Origin: Deltaproteobacteria bacterium
Lineage (GTDB): Bacteria > Myxococcota_A > Polyangia > Polyangiales > Houyiibacteriaceae
Direction of reading: 5' to 3'
Length of the DNA: 39,907 bases
Assembly: GCA_013151775.1 (NCBI GenBank)
Contig: JAADHO010000072.1
Location: 1 to 39,907 of the forward strand
The position numbers and the translations under genes are program-made. Under the pieces are notes generated by a model. That model saw only the letters and a list, made by a program, of their open reading frames with translations. It searched no databases and had not been told where the DNA came from. This document shows, piece after piece, positions 21,202 to 31,400 of this stretch (positions within the stretch are counted from its first letter, which is position 1; the number at the start of each line of letters is the position of its first letter).

Positions 21202-24200
21202 TCAGTAGCACTGCCAGAAGGCGGTGTCGTCGTAGACGTACATCACGCCGGAGTCGCCGAGGTTGATGTCGACGAAACTCTCGTCGAACTGCATCATGAA
21301 GCGCCCGCTGCCCTCGTCTCCCTGAACCCACTGCTGCCGAGCACACGCGCGCTCTGGGTGAAGAGCTGACCGTGGAGGTCGCCCTCGCCGGACCAGACGT
21401 CCACAGGCACGCGCAGACTCACGACCTCGAAGCCACGCGCGTGTCGCAGCTCCACTTCATCGGGCGGCTCGAGCGTCTGCCCGGCCTGCTCGGCGGTGGA
21501 GAACACGATGGCGGTCTGCCCCGAGTAGGGCTCGAAGGCCTCGTTCATGTCCGGGTTGGCACAGAAGACGCTGATCACTCGTTGCTTCGGGTAGCGACTC
21601 GCGAGCTCGGGCATGCTCGTGAGGTCGAGGCTGAAGAGGTGCACCATCGGCTCGTCGTCGAAGCTCGGCCAGCGCTCGTCGCCGACACCCGGCGGCTTGC
21701 CCCCGCGCAGGTTGAACGTGCCCGCATCCGACGTCTCCTTGGGGCGCAGGAGGTAGATGATCTCTGCGGTGCCTCCCTTCTGCAGCGCCTTGTCCGCGAG
21801 CAGGGCGGCCTTCTCGATGGCGTCGAGTTCCTTCGGCGCCTCGACCCCCTGCTGCTGAATTTCCTCGAGGAGCTTGGTGTAGTCCTGATGCCCGAGCGCC
21901 TGCTCGAAGACGCTCTTCAATCCCTGCACTCCGTTGCGTAGCAGCCACGCGGTCCACACGCGCTTGTCCGTGAGGCCCTGCAGACCCGCGCGAAGTTCGT
22001 TCTGCTCTTCCTGCTTCAGTGGTGGCTCGAGATCGAGCAAACCCGCGAAGGCGTGCTGCAGCACGGGCGCGCTGGGGTGACTCCCGATGAAGCGGAAGGC
22101 GCGACAGAAGCGAACTTTCTTCTGTGTGTCGAGGTTGGCCAGCAGCACCTTCTCCGCTCGCTCCGCCGGCAACCTGTGCACGATCTTCTGGAGCATGGGC
22201 ATGATGTTTCGATACTCGTACGACTTCCGCACCGCGTTCGTGCGGATCAAGACGTCGAATTTCGCGTCCCAGGCCTCACCGCGATCCGCCATGCGCGCCA
22301 GCATCAACAGGATGGCGTGGTGAAGCATCTCCTTCTCGTCCTTCTTCTTCTGCCCGGCGTGACGGGAGACGAGCAGGGGCAGGGCTCGGGCCGGGAGCAT
22401 GCCGAGGCTGAACGCCACAGAGGCCGCGGAGCCGCTAGGGTCTTCGATCACATCGAGGGCCTTCGGCCAGATCTCGGCGTCATCGAGGAAGGGCAGGACG
22501 CTCGCGACGTAGTGCCTGGCGTATTCGTCCTCGAGCTGTTGCTGATAGACCCTCTGACGGTCGCTCTCATCCAAACACGCGAGGGCCTCGAAGAGCCCGT
22601 TGCTGCTGGGAAACCAAGGCACGTCGCCGCGCGTGAAGTCGACGGCGGCGTCGATGAAGGCCGGATCCATTCGTGAGGCTTCGGGCATGGCGCGGAGCTC
22701 CTGATCGACCCAGTCCGGAGACGGGCTCCCAGGGTTGAGGTCCATGGCCTCGAGCAGGGCCGGCGGCATGTCCTTGCCCTCGGAGGCGAGTTTCTGCACG
22801 GCGAGGTTCGCCACGATCTTTCCGCGCCCCTTGTCACAAGCTGCGGCGAGCTTGGCCAGCGCCTCTCCGTCGTCGGCGCGCCACTCGCGGAAGGCGGTCA
22901 CGACGCGACCCTCGTAGCCGGAGAAGTTCAAGAGCTCGACCAGCTGCGCCTCGGTCATCAGAGGCAGCGCGTCCTTGGTCTGGTCCCAGGGAACCGTGGA
23001 CTCGCGCTCGGCCTTGGTGAGGACACGCTCTAGCAGCGCCTGCGCCCATTCTTCACGTGTGCCGAAGAGCTCGACCAGCTGATAGAAGTGCGCGTTGGGC
23101 TCACGGCGGTGACCCTCTTCGGGCAGCGTGTCGTAGAGCTGCACTTCTTCGAGCTCACCGTCGACCCACCACAGGATGCGATCCTCCATCCCGTAGTCGT
23201 CCACGTGCTTGCTCGTGAGCTCGTCGAGCTGACCATCGAGGGCCTCGCCCACGTCCACACCGGCCCGGGCCAGCACGAAGGCCACGCCGCGGCGCATGTC
23301 GGTGGGCAGATCTCCAAAGCGCGCCTCGAAGGGCGCGGGCTCGAGGTCGTAGACGTGGGCCACGAGCGTGTCGAGGTCCCGGGGCCAACCGGGGAGATGC
23401 CCGCAGTAGACAGTCTCGCTCACGGCGGTGACCTTCGAGAGCAGCCCGAGCAGCTCGTCAGCCTTCACCAGCGCGTGGTGCTCCGCCAGCACCTGCCACA
23501 GGGACTGCTCCTGCTCCAACGCGAGCAGGCCACTTCGCCACAGGCGCATCAAGAGCGGTCCCACCTCGGGGTAGCCGCAGGCGGCGTTCAGGGCGTCACG
23601 CTTGGCGTATTCGTCGCGCTTCTTGACGACTTTCGCCGCGATCTTCGCCAGCTTCTTCTCGTCCTTGGCGAGCTTCTCCGACAGACCGTCGACGTAGACC
23701 TCGACGGTCTCCTTGCCCTGCTCGTCCCAAGTGGTCTTCGGGCCCGCGATGACGCCACGCTCGTAGCGAACCTTCAGCTTGGGCGCACCGCCCGGATAGT
23801 ACTCTTCCCAGTCTCCGACCATCACGCCCCTGCGCCAGAAGCGCCGGTAGGCGAGCTGTCCCCCCGGGTACCAGGCAGCCTCCTCCTGATCGCGCGCGCC
23901 GCGCCAGTAGCCCGAGACCACGCGCTCATGTGCAGGCCCGCCGTACCAGGTCCAGAGGCCGTGACGCTGACCATGCCAGAACTCGCCACGCGCCTCGGGG
24001 GAGCCGTCTTCCGCGTCGTTCGAGAAGGGGCCATGTGCCTTGCCCTCGTCGTCGTACGAGAGGGTCTGCTTGTGAGCGCCGCTCGGGTAGCGCCGAATCC
24101 AGTCGCCACGCCGCTCACCGCGCTCCCAACGCCCGCAGCAGATCTCCTGACCACTCGGGGTGAAGTCGTGCTGTTCGCCGTGGTCGAGTCCGTCGACGTA

Positions 24201-24407
24201 GTCGGTGATCCAGTGGGGCTGGCCGTCGGCGAAGAAGCCCTCCCAACGTCCGTGCCAGCGTCCCGCCTTCAGCGTGCCTCGCTTCTTCACGACCTCCGTG
24301 CCGGGCCACCGCTCGCGAAACTCGCCGTCTCTGGGCCTAGGGAGGATTGACGGAAACGGCGTGCTGAGTTTACCCGTCATCTCGACCTTCATGCCCTGAA
24401 TGCTCAT
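21202..24407 (-). CDS. large MORN-repeat (YwqK-like) protein with C-terminal DUF1963, frameshifted near the end
   Basis: Residues about 42-240 are Trp/Gly-rich MORN-type repeats such as GRWHGRWEGFFADGQ and VGDWEEYYPGGAPK. A long helical middle of about 650 residues is unrecognised. The C-terminus resembles DUF1963/YwqG (MVHLFSLDL, RVISVFCANPDMNEAF). The open frame ends at 21294, but the family ending W-V-Q-G-D-E-G-S-G-R-F...G-D-S-G-V-M-Y-V-Y...F-W-Q-C-Y continues in the next frame to a stop at 21202. One base is missing near 21330. ATG 24407 has AGGGAG six bases upstream; GTG 24410 is next to it. No signal peptide is seen. The repaired length is 1068 residues. Confidence 0.72.
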
Positions 24408-24480
24408 CACGTTCTCCCTGTGCCCACGGTGATACCGCGAGCGCGTCCGAAACCTTCTCAGAGCGGGCGACGATCAGCAA

Positions 24481-24558
24481 CGGAGCGAGGCGGAGCGAGG
24501 TAAGTCCAGACGCGACTCGGAATTGCACTGGCGGTTGGCGCGCCGCGTCCCTATAGGG
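24481..24558 (+). promoter_or_regulatory. tandem 10-mers and a palindrome before the GST-like gene
   Basis: CGGAGCGAGG is repeated exactly in tandem (24481-24500), and the 10-bp perfect palindrome CCCTATAGGG (24549-24558) ends five bases before the ATG at 24564. They lie in the divergent gap between the MORN protein and the GST-like gene and could be regulator sites. No clean -35/-10 pair was found. Confidence 0.3.
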
Positions 24559-24563
24559 CGGGC

Positions 24564-25286
24564 ATGTCAGCGCCCATCACACTCTACCAATTCGAACTCT
24601 GCCCCTTCTGCCACAAGGTGAAGGCTGCCCTCGAGCTCGAAGGCATCCCCTTCGTGAAGGTCGAGGTGAACCCCATGACCAAGAAAGAGCTGCCCGAGCT
24701 CGAGGGCAACGAGAAGCGCAAGGTGCCCGTGATCGACGTGGACGGCCGGCTGATCGCGGACTCCTCGGCGATCCTCGCGTTTCTCGAGAACGAGTACCAG
24801 GCGCCCTACTCCCTGAGCTCTCGAGGCGACGAGCCGAATGACACGTCCAAGAGCCAGCAGGTCGAGGCCTGGGTCGACGAGGACCTCGCGCAGGTGCTGC
24901 CCGCGGTGATCTACGGCAAGTGGCGCGACGCTCTGCGCGCGGCAAAGGTGGTCGCCAAGAGTTCGAACTTTGGCGTGGTGCAGAACGCCGTGGTGCGAGG
25001 TGGCGGCTCGCTGATCATGCATCAGGTGGCCAAGAAGATCGTCGCACGACGCGGCGGTGAGAACCCCCAGCAGATGCTCGACGACGAGATGGACAAGTTC
25101 GAGCAGTGGCTCGGCGACGACGACTTCATCGGCGGATCCGAGCTGTGCATCGGCGACGCCGCGGCCCACGGCTGCCTCACCTGTATCCAAGATTTCCCCG
25201 CCTTCGAAGAGATCATGCGGCGCCCAAAGGTCCAGGCCTGGTACCAGCGGGTGCAGGCGCTGCGCAGCCAGCGACGCGCCGCCTAG
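24564..25286 (+). CDS. glutaredoxin/GST-like protein (prostaglandin E synthase 2-like)
   Basis: The 240-residue protein has an N-terminal glutaredoxin-like domain with L-C13-P-F-C16-H-K-V-K-A-A-L and the cis-proline segment K-V-P-V-I-D-V-D-G. D-S-S-A-I-L follows, then an all-helical GST C-terminal domain. The text CPFC.KVKA.L...IPF..VEVNPM is close to the mPGES-2 type of GST proteins. It has no signal and should act in the cytosol on glutathione or protein thiols. Its substrate is unknown. The preceding region carries the CCCTATAGGG palindrome. Confidence 0.82.
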   Translation: MSAPITLYQFELCPFCHKVKAALELEGIPFVKVEVNPMTKKELPELEGNEKRKVPVIDVDGRLIADSSAILAFLENEYQAPYSLSSRGDEPNDTSKSQQVEAWVDEDLAQVLPAVIYGKWRDALRAAKVVAKSSNFGVVQNAVVRGGGSLIMHQVAKKIVARRGGENPQQMLDDEMDKFEQWLGDDDFIGGSELCIGDAAAHGCLTCIQDFPAFEEIMRRPKVQAWYQRVQALRSQRRAA

Positions 25287-25340
25287 ACCGAGGTCTACTC
25301 CGGGTCGACGAAATCGCGCACATGGGCTAAGCAAGGCGCC

Positions 25341-25862
25341 ATGTCGAACCCCATCGCAACCTTCGAAACCTCCATGGGCAGCTTTCAGGCGGAGATTTAC
25401 GCCGACAAGATGCCGATCACGTCAGCCAACTTCATCCGTCTCGTGAAGGAGGGCTTCTACGACGGCCTGCACTTCCACCGCGTGATCCCGAACTTCATGA
25501 TCCAGTTCGGCTGCGAGAACACGCGGGACAACCCCGACTCGCCACGCGCGGGCACGGGCAACTCGCCCTTCGGCACGATCCAGGACGAGCACCCGGCGGA
25601 GCACAAGCTCAGCAACGAGGTGGGCACCCTGTCCATGGCCAACACGGGTCGGCCCAACAGCGGCGGCGCGCAGTTCTTCATCAACACGAAGCACAACGCC
25701 TTCTTGGACTTCTTCGACAGCAGCACACCCTCGAAGCACCCCGTCTTCGGCCACATCACCGAGGGCATGGACATCGTGGGCGCCATCGAGAACACACCCA
25801 CGGGTCACGGCGACAAGCCCAAGACGCCCGTGAAGATGATCAAGGTCACGCTCAGCGAGTAG
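25341..25862 (+). CDS. cyclophilin-type peptidyl-prolyl cis-trans isomerase
   Basis: The 173-residue product is a single cyclophilin domain. It shows [11 protein letters not shown], then [16 protein letters not shown], and [14 protein letters not shown]. These cover the catalytic arginine and the proline-binding pocket. It catalyses proline isomerisation in folding. No signal peptide is present, so it is probably cytosolic. It lies 54 bases after the GST-like gene and could be cotranscribed with it. Confidence 0.95.
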   Translation: MSNPIATFETSMGSFQAEIYADKMPITSANFIRLVKEGFYDGLHFHRVIPNFMIQFGCENTRDNPDSPRAGTGNSPFGTIQDEHPAEHKLSNEVGTLSMANTGRPNSGGAQFFINTKHNAFLDFFDSSTPSKHPVFGHITEGMDIVGAIENTPTGHGDKPKTPVKMIKVTLSE

Positions 25863-25908
25863 CCAGCGACGTCCTCAGACGCTCGCGCCCTCAGGATCTG
25901 GAGGCTTC

Positions 25909-26340
25909 ATGATGAGAACACGATCGCTCTTATCCCTGGCCGCGATCGCGCTGCTGGCCTGCGGTGGCTCGGCTCCAGCTGCCGACTCGGGTACCGACTC
26001 CGGCGCAGCTGACTCCGCCACGCTCGCCGACTCCGGCGCAGCTGACTCCGCCACGCTCGCCGACTCCGGCGCAGCTGACTCCGCCACGCTCGCCGACTCC
26101 GCCACGGCTGACTCCGGCGCAGCCGTGGACTCGGGCGCAGCCGTAGACTCCGGCGCTGACGGCGGCGCCATGGCCGAGTGTCGCGCCACCTGTGTGCATG
26201 GCGCGGAGATCTGCCCCGCGACCTTCCCGGACGTCGAGCGATGCGTCCTGCTCTGCGTCGCGGCAGCCGACCCGGTCCGAACCGCCTGCGAGCTAGCCGC
26301 CACGGACTGCGCCTCAGCCAACGCCTGCTTCGGCGGCTGA
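25909..26340 (+). CDS. small lipoprotein with Asp/Ser/Ala repeats and a Cys-rich end
   Basis: The 143-residue protein has a lipoprotein signal with lipobox L-L-A-C18-G-G. A low-complexity linker of repeated D-S-G-A-A-D-S-A-T-L-A units follows, encoded by three exact 33-bp repeats plus degenerate copies. The C-terminus has eight cysteines over about 60 residues (CRATCVHGAEICP, RCVLLC, ACELA, DC, AC). The linker probably spaces a disulfide-bonded head from the membrane. TGGAGG (25899-25904) precedes the ATG; the second ATG at 25912 is equally possible. The family is unknown. Confidence 0.72.
   Translation: MMRTRSLLSLAAIALLACGGSAPAADSGTDSGAADSATLADSGAADSATLADSGAADSATLADSATADSGAAVDSGAAVDSGADGGAMAECRATCVHGAEICPATFPDVERCVLLCVAAADPVRTACELAATDCASANACFGG
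25996..26094 (+). repeat. three exact 33-bp tandem repeats
   Basis: Units at 25996-26028, 26029-26061 and 26062-26094 are identical, each beginning GACTCCGGCGCAGC. They encode D-S-G-A-A-D-S-A-T-L-A. Because the unit is a multiple of three, copy changes keep the frame. Degenerate copies continue to about 26160. Confidence 0.92.
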
Positions 26341-26352
26341 GGCCACGCCTCA
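26338..26352. terminator. short hairpin spanning both stop codons of convergent genes
   Basis: TGAGGC-CAC-GCCTCA is a perfect 6-bp stem whose first three bases are the stop of the plus-strand lipoprotein. Its last three are the complement of the stop of the minus-strand lipoprotein. No T-run is present on either side, so termination would be weak. Confidence 0.35.
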
Positions 26353-26877
26353 CTCCCGGCTGATGTCGGCGTTCTCGCCGGCCTGCATGGCGCCGCTCTC
26401 CGCCGTACCGCTGAGGCTCACGCCCGCGTTGTCGGTGGCTACGACCGCGGCCTGAGTCCCGCTGATGGAGCCGCCCGTGAGGTTCACGTCGGCCTGTCCG
26501 CTCGCGTCGATGGCGACCATGCCGGAGATGCTGCAGCCGGTGAGGTTCACCGTAGCGTTGTCGCTGACGCGCACCACGTTGCCGCCCGAGAGGTTGCAGC
26601 CGTCGATGGTCAAGGTGCAGTTGCCGTCGGCGACGATGGCGCTGCCCTGTCCCGCGTTCAGCGTGACGTTCGTGAGGTTGACGTCGTCGTTCGCGCCGCA
26701 GCTGATGGGCTGCCCAACGGAGGCGGACTCGGGCCCTTCGACGACCACGCTGCCGCCCGCGCTGGCTTGCATGGGCTCGGCCGCGGCGGGCTCGGCCTGC
26801 GTCTCGACGGTACAGCCGGCGGCGATCGAGAGGAGAACGATGGAGAGCGACAGGTTCTGGAGGGTCATGGTTTCCAT
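26350..26877 (-). CDS. small lipoprotein with a beta-helix-like repeat body
   Basis: The roughly 175-residue protein has a lipoprotein signal (LSLSIVLLSIAAGC). Repeated short units follow, such as NLTNVTLNAG, CTLTIDGCNLSGG, NATVNLTGCSISG and QADVNLTGGSISG. These hydrophobic/Asn/Gly periodicities suggest a right-handed parallel beta-helix. Its role is unknown. The start is ATG 26877 or 26868, neither with a good ribosome site; longer frames would place residues before the signal. It is convergent with the preceding lipoprotein. Confidence 0.65.
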   Translation of the reverse strand: METMTLQNLSLSIVLLSIAAGCTVETQAEPAAAEPMQASAGGSVVVEGPESASVGQPISCGANDDVNLTNVTLNAGQGSAIVADGNCTLTIDGCNLSGGNVVRVSDNATVNLTGCSISGMVAIDASGQADVNLTGGSISGTQAAVVATDNAGVSLSGTAESGAMQAGENADISRE

Positions 26878-27048
26878 GATATCAGTGGGCCCGCCGGAGG
26901 CGAACGCAGGAGGAAGCCAAGGGCTAGCGAAGGGTAGCCGCGCGCTCAAGCTCCCTCGTGAGCTTGCTTCGGAACAGTTGAGCGAACGCAATCGTGCCGT
27001 GGAGTGCTCCAAAGGAACGAAGACCGCCGCTCAGCGTATGATGCCGCG

Positions 27049-28497
27049 ATGGATCCCCTCGAGGCGGCGCGCGAGATTCTCCCGGCCTGGGTGATCTGGG
27101 GTCCGCTCTACAGCTACCTACCCTTGATCTTCGTGTGGGCGCTGGTGTTCACGGCGGCGGGCGCTGCCCTGGGCGGCTTGCCTCCGGCGCGCACGCAAGA
27201 GGAGGCGCCCAACTCCTGGGTCGAGCGGGCGCGGCGAGCCTACCCGGCGCGCCTCGGAACGGCGCTCCTGGCGACGTTTCTGCCTCTCTTTGCAGCCATG
27301 ATCGCCTGGCTCTTCGCGGGCTACCTCTTGCCCATCGGGAGCGCGGGTCTCGCCACCCTCGCCTTCGTCAGCGCCTGGCTCGGCTGCGCCGTGGTGCGCT
27401 ATCGCGTGGAGCGCCGCATCCTGGGCGCGCTCACAGCGCGGCTCTTCGTCTCGGGGACGCTCGTGCGCTGGCTCTTCTTCTTGTGGCCGCTGCTGCTGAT
27501 CCTCTTCGCGAACCTCGCCGCAGACGACCGCTTCGGCGCGCGCAGCGCCCTGGTCCTCGGCGTCACGGGCGTGTGCTTCGCGGCGCTCAGCTTCGGCGCG
27601 AACATCTCCATCGGCCGCTGGGTCGGCTTGGTGGAGCACGCCGACGCGAGGGTGGTGGCGATCGTCGATCGCGTGGCCGCCTCCGTTGGACGCGCTCCGA
27701 GCGGCGTGTGGGTCGCCAAGACGGGGCTGGCCAACGCCTGGATCCTGATCATTGGCCGCGAGCTGCTGTGGACGTCGCGCGCCCTCGAGGTCCTCGACGA
27801 CGACGAACTGGCCGCCATCACGGCGCACGAGCTCGGTCACCTCTCCGAGTCGAGGCGCGTCCGCTCGCTGCGGATCCTCCGGCTGATGCTCTTCCTCCCT
27901 CTGTGCGCGGCGAGACCCATCGCGGGAGAATTCGGCATCGGCACCGTCGCGCTGTTGATCGCTGGGTTTCTCTTCAGCATGGTCGCCCTGGGCCGGACCA
28001 CGCGCCGCATGGAGAGCCGCGCCGACCACGTGGCACACGCACATCAAGGAGACGCGGGCACCTACGCCCGCGCCCTCGAGCGCCTCTATCGAGCGAATCA
28101 ATCGCCCGCCGTGACGCGCGGCAGAGGCGGCGTCCACGGGCACCTCTACGACAGGCTCACAGCGGCGGGCACGACTCCCGGCTACCCTCGCCCTGCGCCG
28201 CCCCCTCGTTGGCGCTCCAGCGCTGCGTCCGTGCTCCCGCTCGGCGTCGGTGTGTTCGCCCTGCTGATCGCGCGCATCCTGATCGTCGTGTGGGTCTCCC
28301 TGGCTAGCAGCCAAGGCGCGACGCTCGTCGGAGCTGCCTTCGGAGGGCTCGACCATCAGATGCTCGAGACGCTCGCGGAGCAGGCGGACTCGCGCGGGGA
28401 GCTGCACGACGCGGACGTGTTCTTCGCCGCCGCAGACTTCGTGCTGCCGACACAGCCCGAGCCGACGCCGCCGGATCCTTTCGACCGATCAGAATAG
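27049..28497 (+). CDS. M48-family membrane metallopeptidase
   Basis: The 482-residue protein is a multi-pass membrane protein. It has the zinc motif H260-E-L-G-H264 and a third ligand in E322-S-R-A-D, followed by a helical pair near the C-terminus (VLPLGVGVFALLIARILIVVW read in two pieces). This matches Ste24/HtpX-type M48 peptidases, which cut membrane proteins or prenylated peptides. The start is ATG 27049; a frame open from 27004 adds a hydrophilic leader. The 3' end overlaps the convergent Omp85 gene by nine bases. Confidence 0.85.
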   Translation: MDPLEAAREILPAWVIWGPLYSYLPLIFVWALVFTAAGAALGGLPPARTQEEAPNSWVERARRAYPARLGTALLATFLPLFAAMIAWLFAGYLLPIGSAGLATLAFVSAWLGCAVVRYRVERRILGALTARLFVSGTLVRWLFFLWPLLLILFANLAADDRFGARSALVLGVTGVCFAALSFGANISIGRWVGLVEHADARVVAIVDRVAASVGRAPSGVWVAKTGLANAWILIIGRELLWTSRALEVLDDDELAAITAHELGHLSESRRVRSLRILRLMLFLPLCAARPIAGEFGIGTVALLIAGFLFSMVALGRTTRRMESRADHVAHAHQGDAGTYARALERLYRANQSPAVTRGRGGVHGHLYDRLTAAGTTPGYPRPAPPPRWRSSAASVLPLGVGVFALLIARILIVVWVSLASSQGATLVGAAFGGLDHQMLETLAEQADSRGELHDADVFFAAADFVLPTQPEPTPPDPFDRSE

Positions 28498-31400
28498 ACC
28501 GATGCTGAAGTGGAAGGCGCCGAAGCCCTCGTTGATGGCCCGGCGCCGCAGGAGCACGAAGCCGTAGTCGAAGGCCAGAGGTCCGATGGGCGTGGCGATG
28601 CGTAGGCCGATGCCCGCCGTGGGCCGCAGGGCGAAGGGATCGAAGTTTCCGGCGTCGGCCCACAGGTTGCCCAGATCGGCGAACACCCCTCCGGCGATGT
28701 CCCCGTAGATGGGAAAGCGCAGCTCGCCGCGCAGCAAGAAGAAGGCGTCTCCGCCACGCACCACGTCGGTCACCGTCAGGTCGCGGCTGCGTTCGATCTG
28801 GTCGGCCAGATCCTGCGGCACCATGGCGTCCTCGAGGTAGCCACGCATGGTGTCGACGCCGCCCATGAAGAAGAGGCGGTTGGGGTAGGTCTCGGAATTC
28901 GCCGACAGGTGCACGATGCGCCCGAAGCGAAGCTGCGCGGCGAACACGACGTCGTGACTCAAGGGCGCATAGGCGCGCACGCCGGCGGTGACCTTGATGT
29001 GATGGCTGAAGAATTCCTCGCGCACACCGGCTACGTTTACGCCTTGGGTGCGCAGTGTTCGCGCCCACTCACCGCCCAGATCCAGGAGCACGCCGCGATG
29101 GGGCGTAAACGGGTTGTCCCTCAGATCGAGGTGGACACCACCCGCCAAGGTGACGAGGCTGGTGCGGCCCTCGGGCACCAACAAGAGCTTCCGGAGGCGG
29201 GTGTCGGTGGTGGTCCGCAGGAGCTGCGAGAGGCTCTCGCTGACCTCGGGGAAGAGCCCGATGTCGTTGCTCTCGACACCGCCGGAGAGGGTGCTCGAGA
29301 GCTGGCGCATGGGCGTGTAGATGAACGCGAGCTCGACGCTGTTCTTGGTGTAGCCAAAGTCCCGTTCATTGTCGCGCAGGTGAGCCGCGGTCAGGCTCGA
29401 GCGCACGTCGGACAGACCCACGAAGGGGAACGACAGGCTCAAGGAGACCTGCCGCTCGAGCTGGTCCGAGACTGACAGATCTTGGAGGCGGCGCTGCAAG
29501 GTCGAGTCTTGAAACACGAAGAACTGATACGCGAACTGCACGCGCAGATCGAAGCCGACCGCGTAGCCGAAGAGGTTGCGGTAGCCGTACTCGAAACCCG
29601 AGCGCACGCCCTCACCCGTGGAGAGGCCGAGATGAAAATCCAGGAACTGGGTCTTGCGTTCGGTCACCCGGATCAAAACGGACTTCACGCGCGCGGCGAG
29701 CCCCGGATCTTCCGGACCCACGTTGACGCCGGTGAAGATGCCCAACGCCAAGAGCGCGTCTTCCGTCTCTCGCGCGAGCGACGGACGATAGACGTCCCCC
29801 GGATGCAGGGCCATCAGGCTGCGGATCAATGCCTCCGACGTGCGCTCGGCGCCTTCGATGCGCATCTCTCCGGCGTGCACCACGAAGCGCTCGACCACGC
29901 GCAACATCACGTCCACGCGAGTGCGATCTCCGCTGAAGCGAACCTCTGGCTCCACCTGTACGAAGAGGTAGCCCGCCTCTTGGTAGAGGTCGATGACGCG
30001 AGAGCGTGCCTGCTCCAAGGCGAGGTGACTGAAGGGCATGTCGCGGCGCAGACCCGCGGCCTCGAGCAGCTCGCGAGAGCCGATGGCTTGATTCCCGCGA
30101 ATGTCCACTGCGTGAAGCATGGAGCGCGGACCTTCGACGATCGGGACGACGGCGATGGCGCGTCCGGGAGCGAGCACGTCGAGGCGCGCCGGTCCGACCA
30201 CGGCGCTGAGGTAGCCCTCGGCGCGATACAGCTCCTGAAGATGGGTCGTCGCGCGCTCGTAGGTCGGCTCGTAGAAGACCTCGTGGGGATCGACACGGAA
30301 GGGCGGCGGCGTCTCGCGCACACGCGGCGTCGTGCTCTCGACCAAGAGCCGCGCCGTCTCCGCGTCGACGGGCTCGGTGATGCGCGTCGAGGCGAGATCC
30401 TCGTCGAGGTAGCTCTGCACCTGCTCACGCAGCGTGGCGGAGTCGAAGTGCCGCGCGCCAGGGAAGGAGGTGCCGATGACCCGCAGTCGCCTGCCGGGCG
30501 AGACGTGCACGAGCAGGAAGGCCTGCCCGTGTCGGCGCCCGCGCACGCGCCGAACTTGGGCCTGAGCGTCGTGAAAGCCGACCTTGGCGTAGGTCTGACG
30601 CACGCGCTCCTGCATGCCCTCGAGCACGCCCGGGGCGGTCACGCGATCCTCTCCGGAGCGCAGAGCATCGATCACGTCGTCGCGCTCCAGAGGCGCCTCG
30701 CCACGCACCCGGACCTCGTAGCGCGGGCCCACGCGCGTCGTCAGCGTCAAGGTGGCCAGAGCGCCGGCCCGCTCGACTCGGGCCAGAGTCACCTCCGCCT
30801 CGAGCCAGCCGCGTTTCCACAGGCGCGTCTGAAGCTTGCGCACATCCCCCGCGAGGCGTCGACGATCGAGCGCGTCTCCGGGATCGAGGTAGAGCCCTCG
30901 CATCAGACCACGTGAGGCGGGGAGCGCCTCGCCCTCGATGTGCAGGGCGGCGATGTGGGTGCGAGGCCCGGGCTCGAGCTGAACGACCAACACCTTCTGG
31001 GTCGGGTCGTCCGTGTCCCTCAGGATGACCTCGACCCGAGCGTCGTCGTAGCCTCGCTCCACCAGGGCGCGCTGCGTCGCGTCGCGTCCGCGCACCAACT
31101 TGGCGCGATCGAGCAGCTCTCCAGCGCGCACGCCGATGATGCTGGCGAGCTCCTGCTGTTCGAGGGCGCGACCCGGGCGCAGATCCACCCGCGAGAGCAC
31201 GATGCGCGGCTCGACCAAGACCACCAGACGCACACCTCCCCGCACGGGCACGAGGTCGAAGGCGACGTCGGCGTAGCGACCTGTGGCCAGCAGCCGCAAG
31301 GTGGCCTGACGCAAGAGCCCGCGGCTCAAGCGAGCGCCCACGGGGATGCCCACCGCGCGCTCGGTCGTCTGGTCGGCGTGCGTGGCCACACCACGACCCT

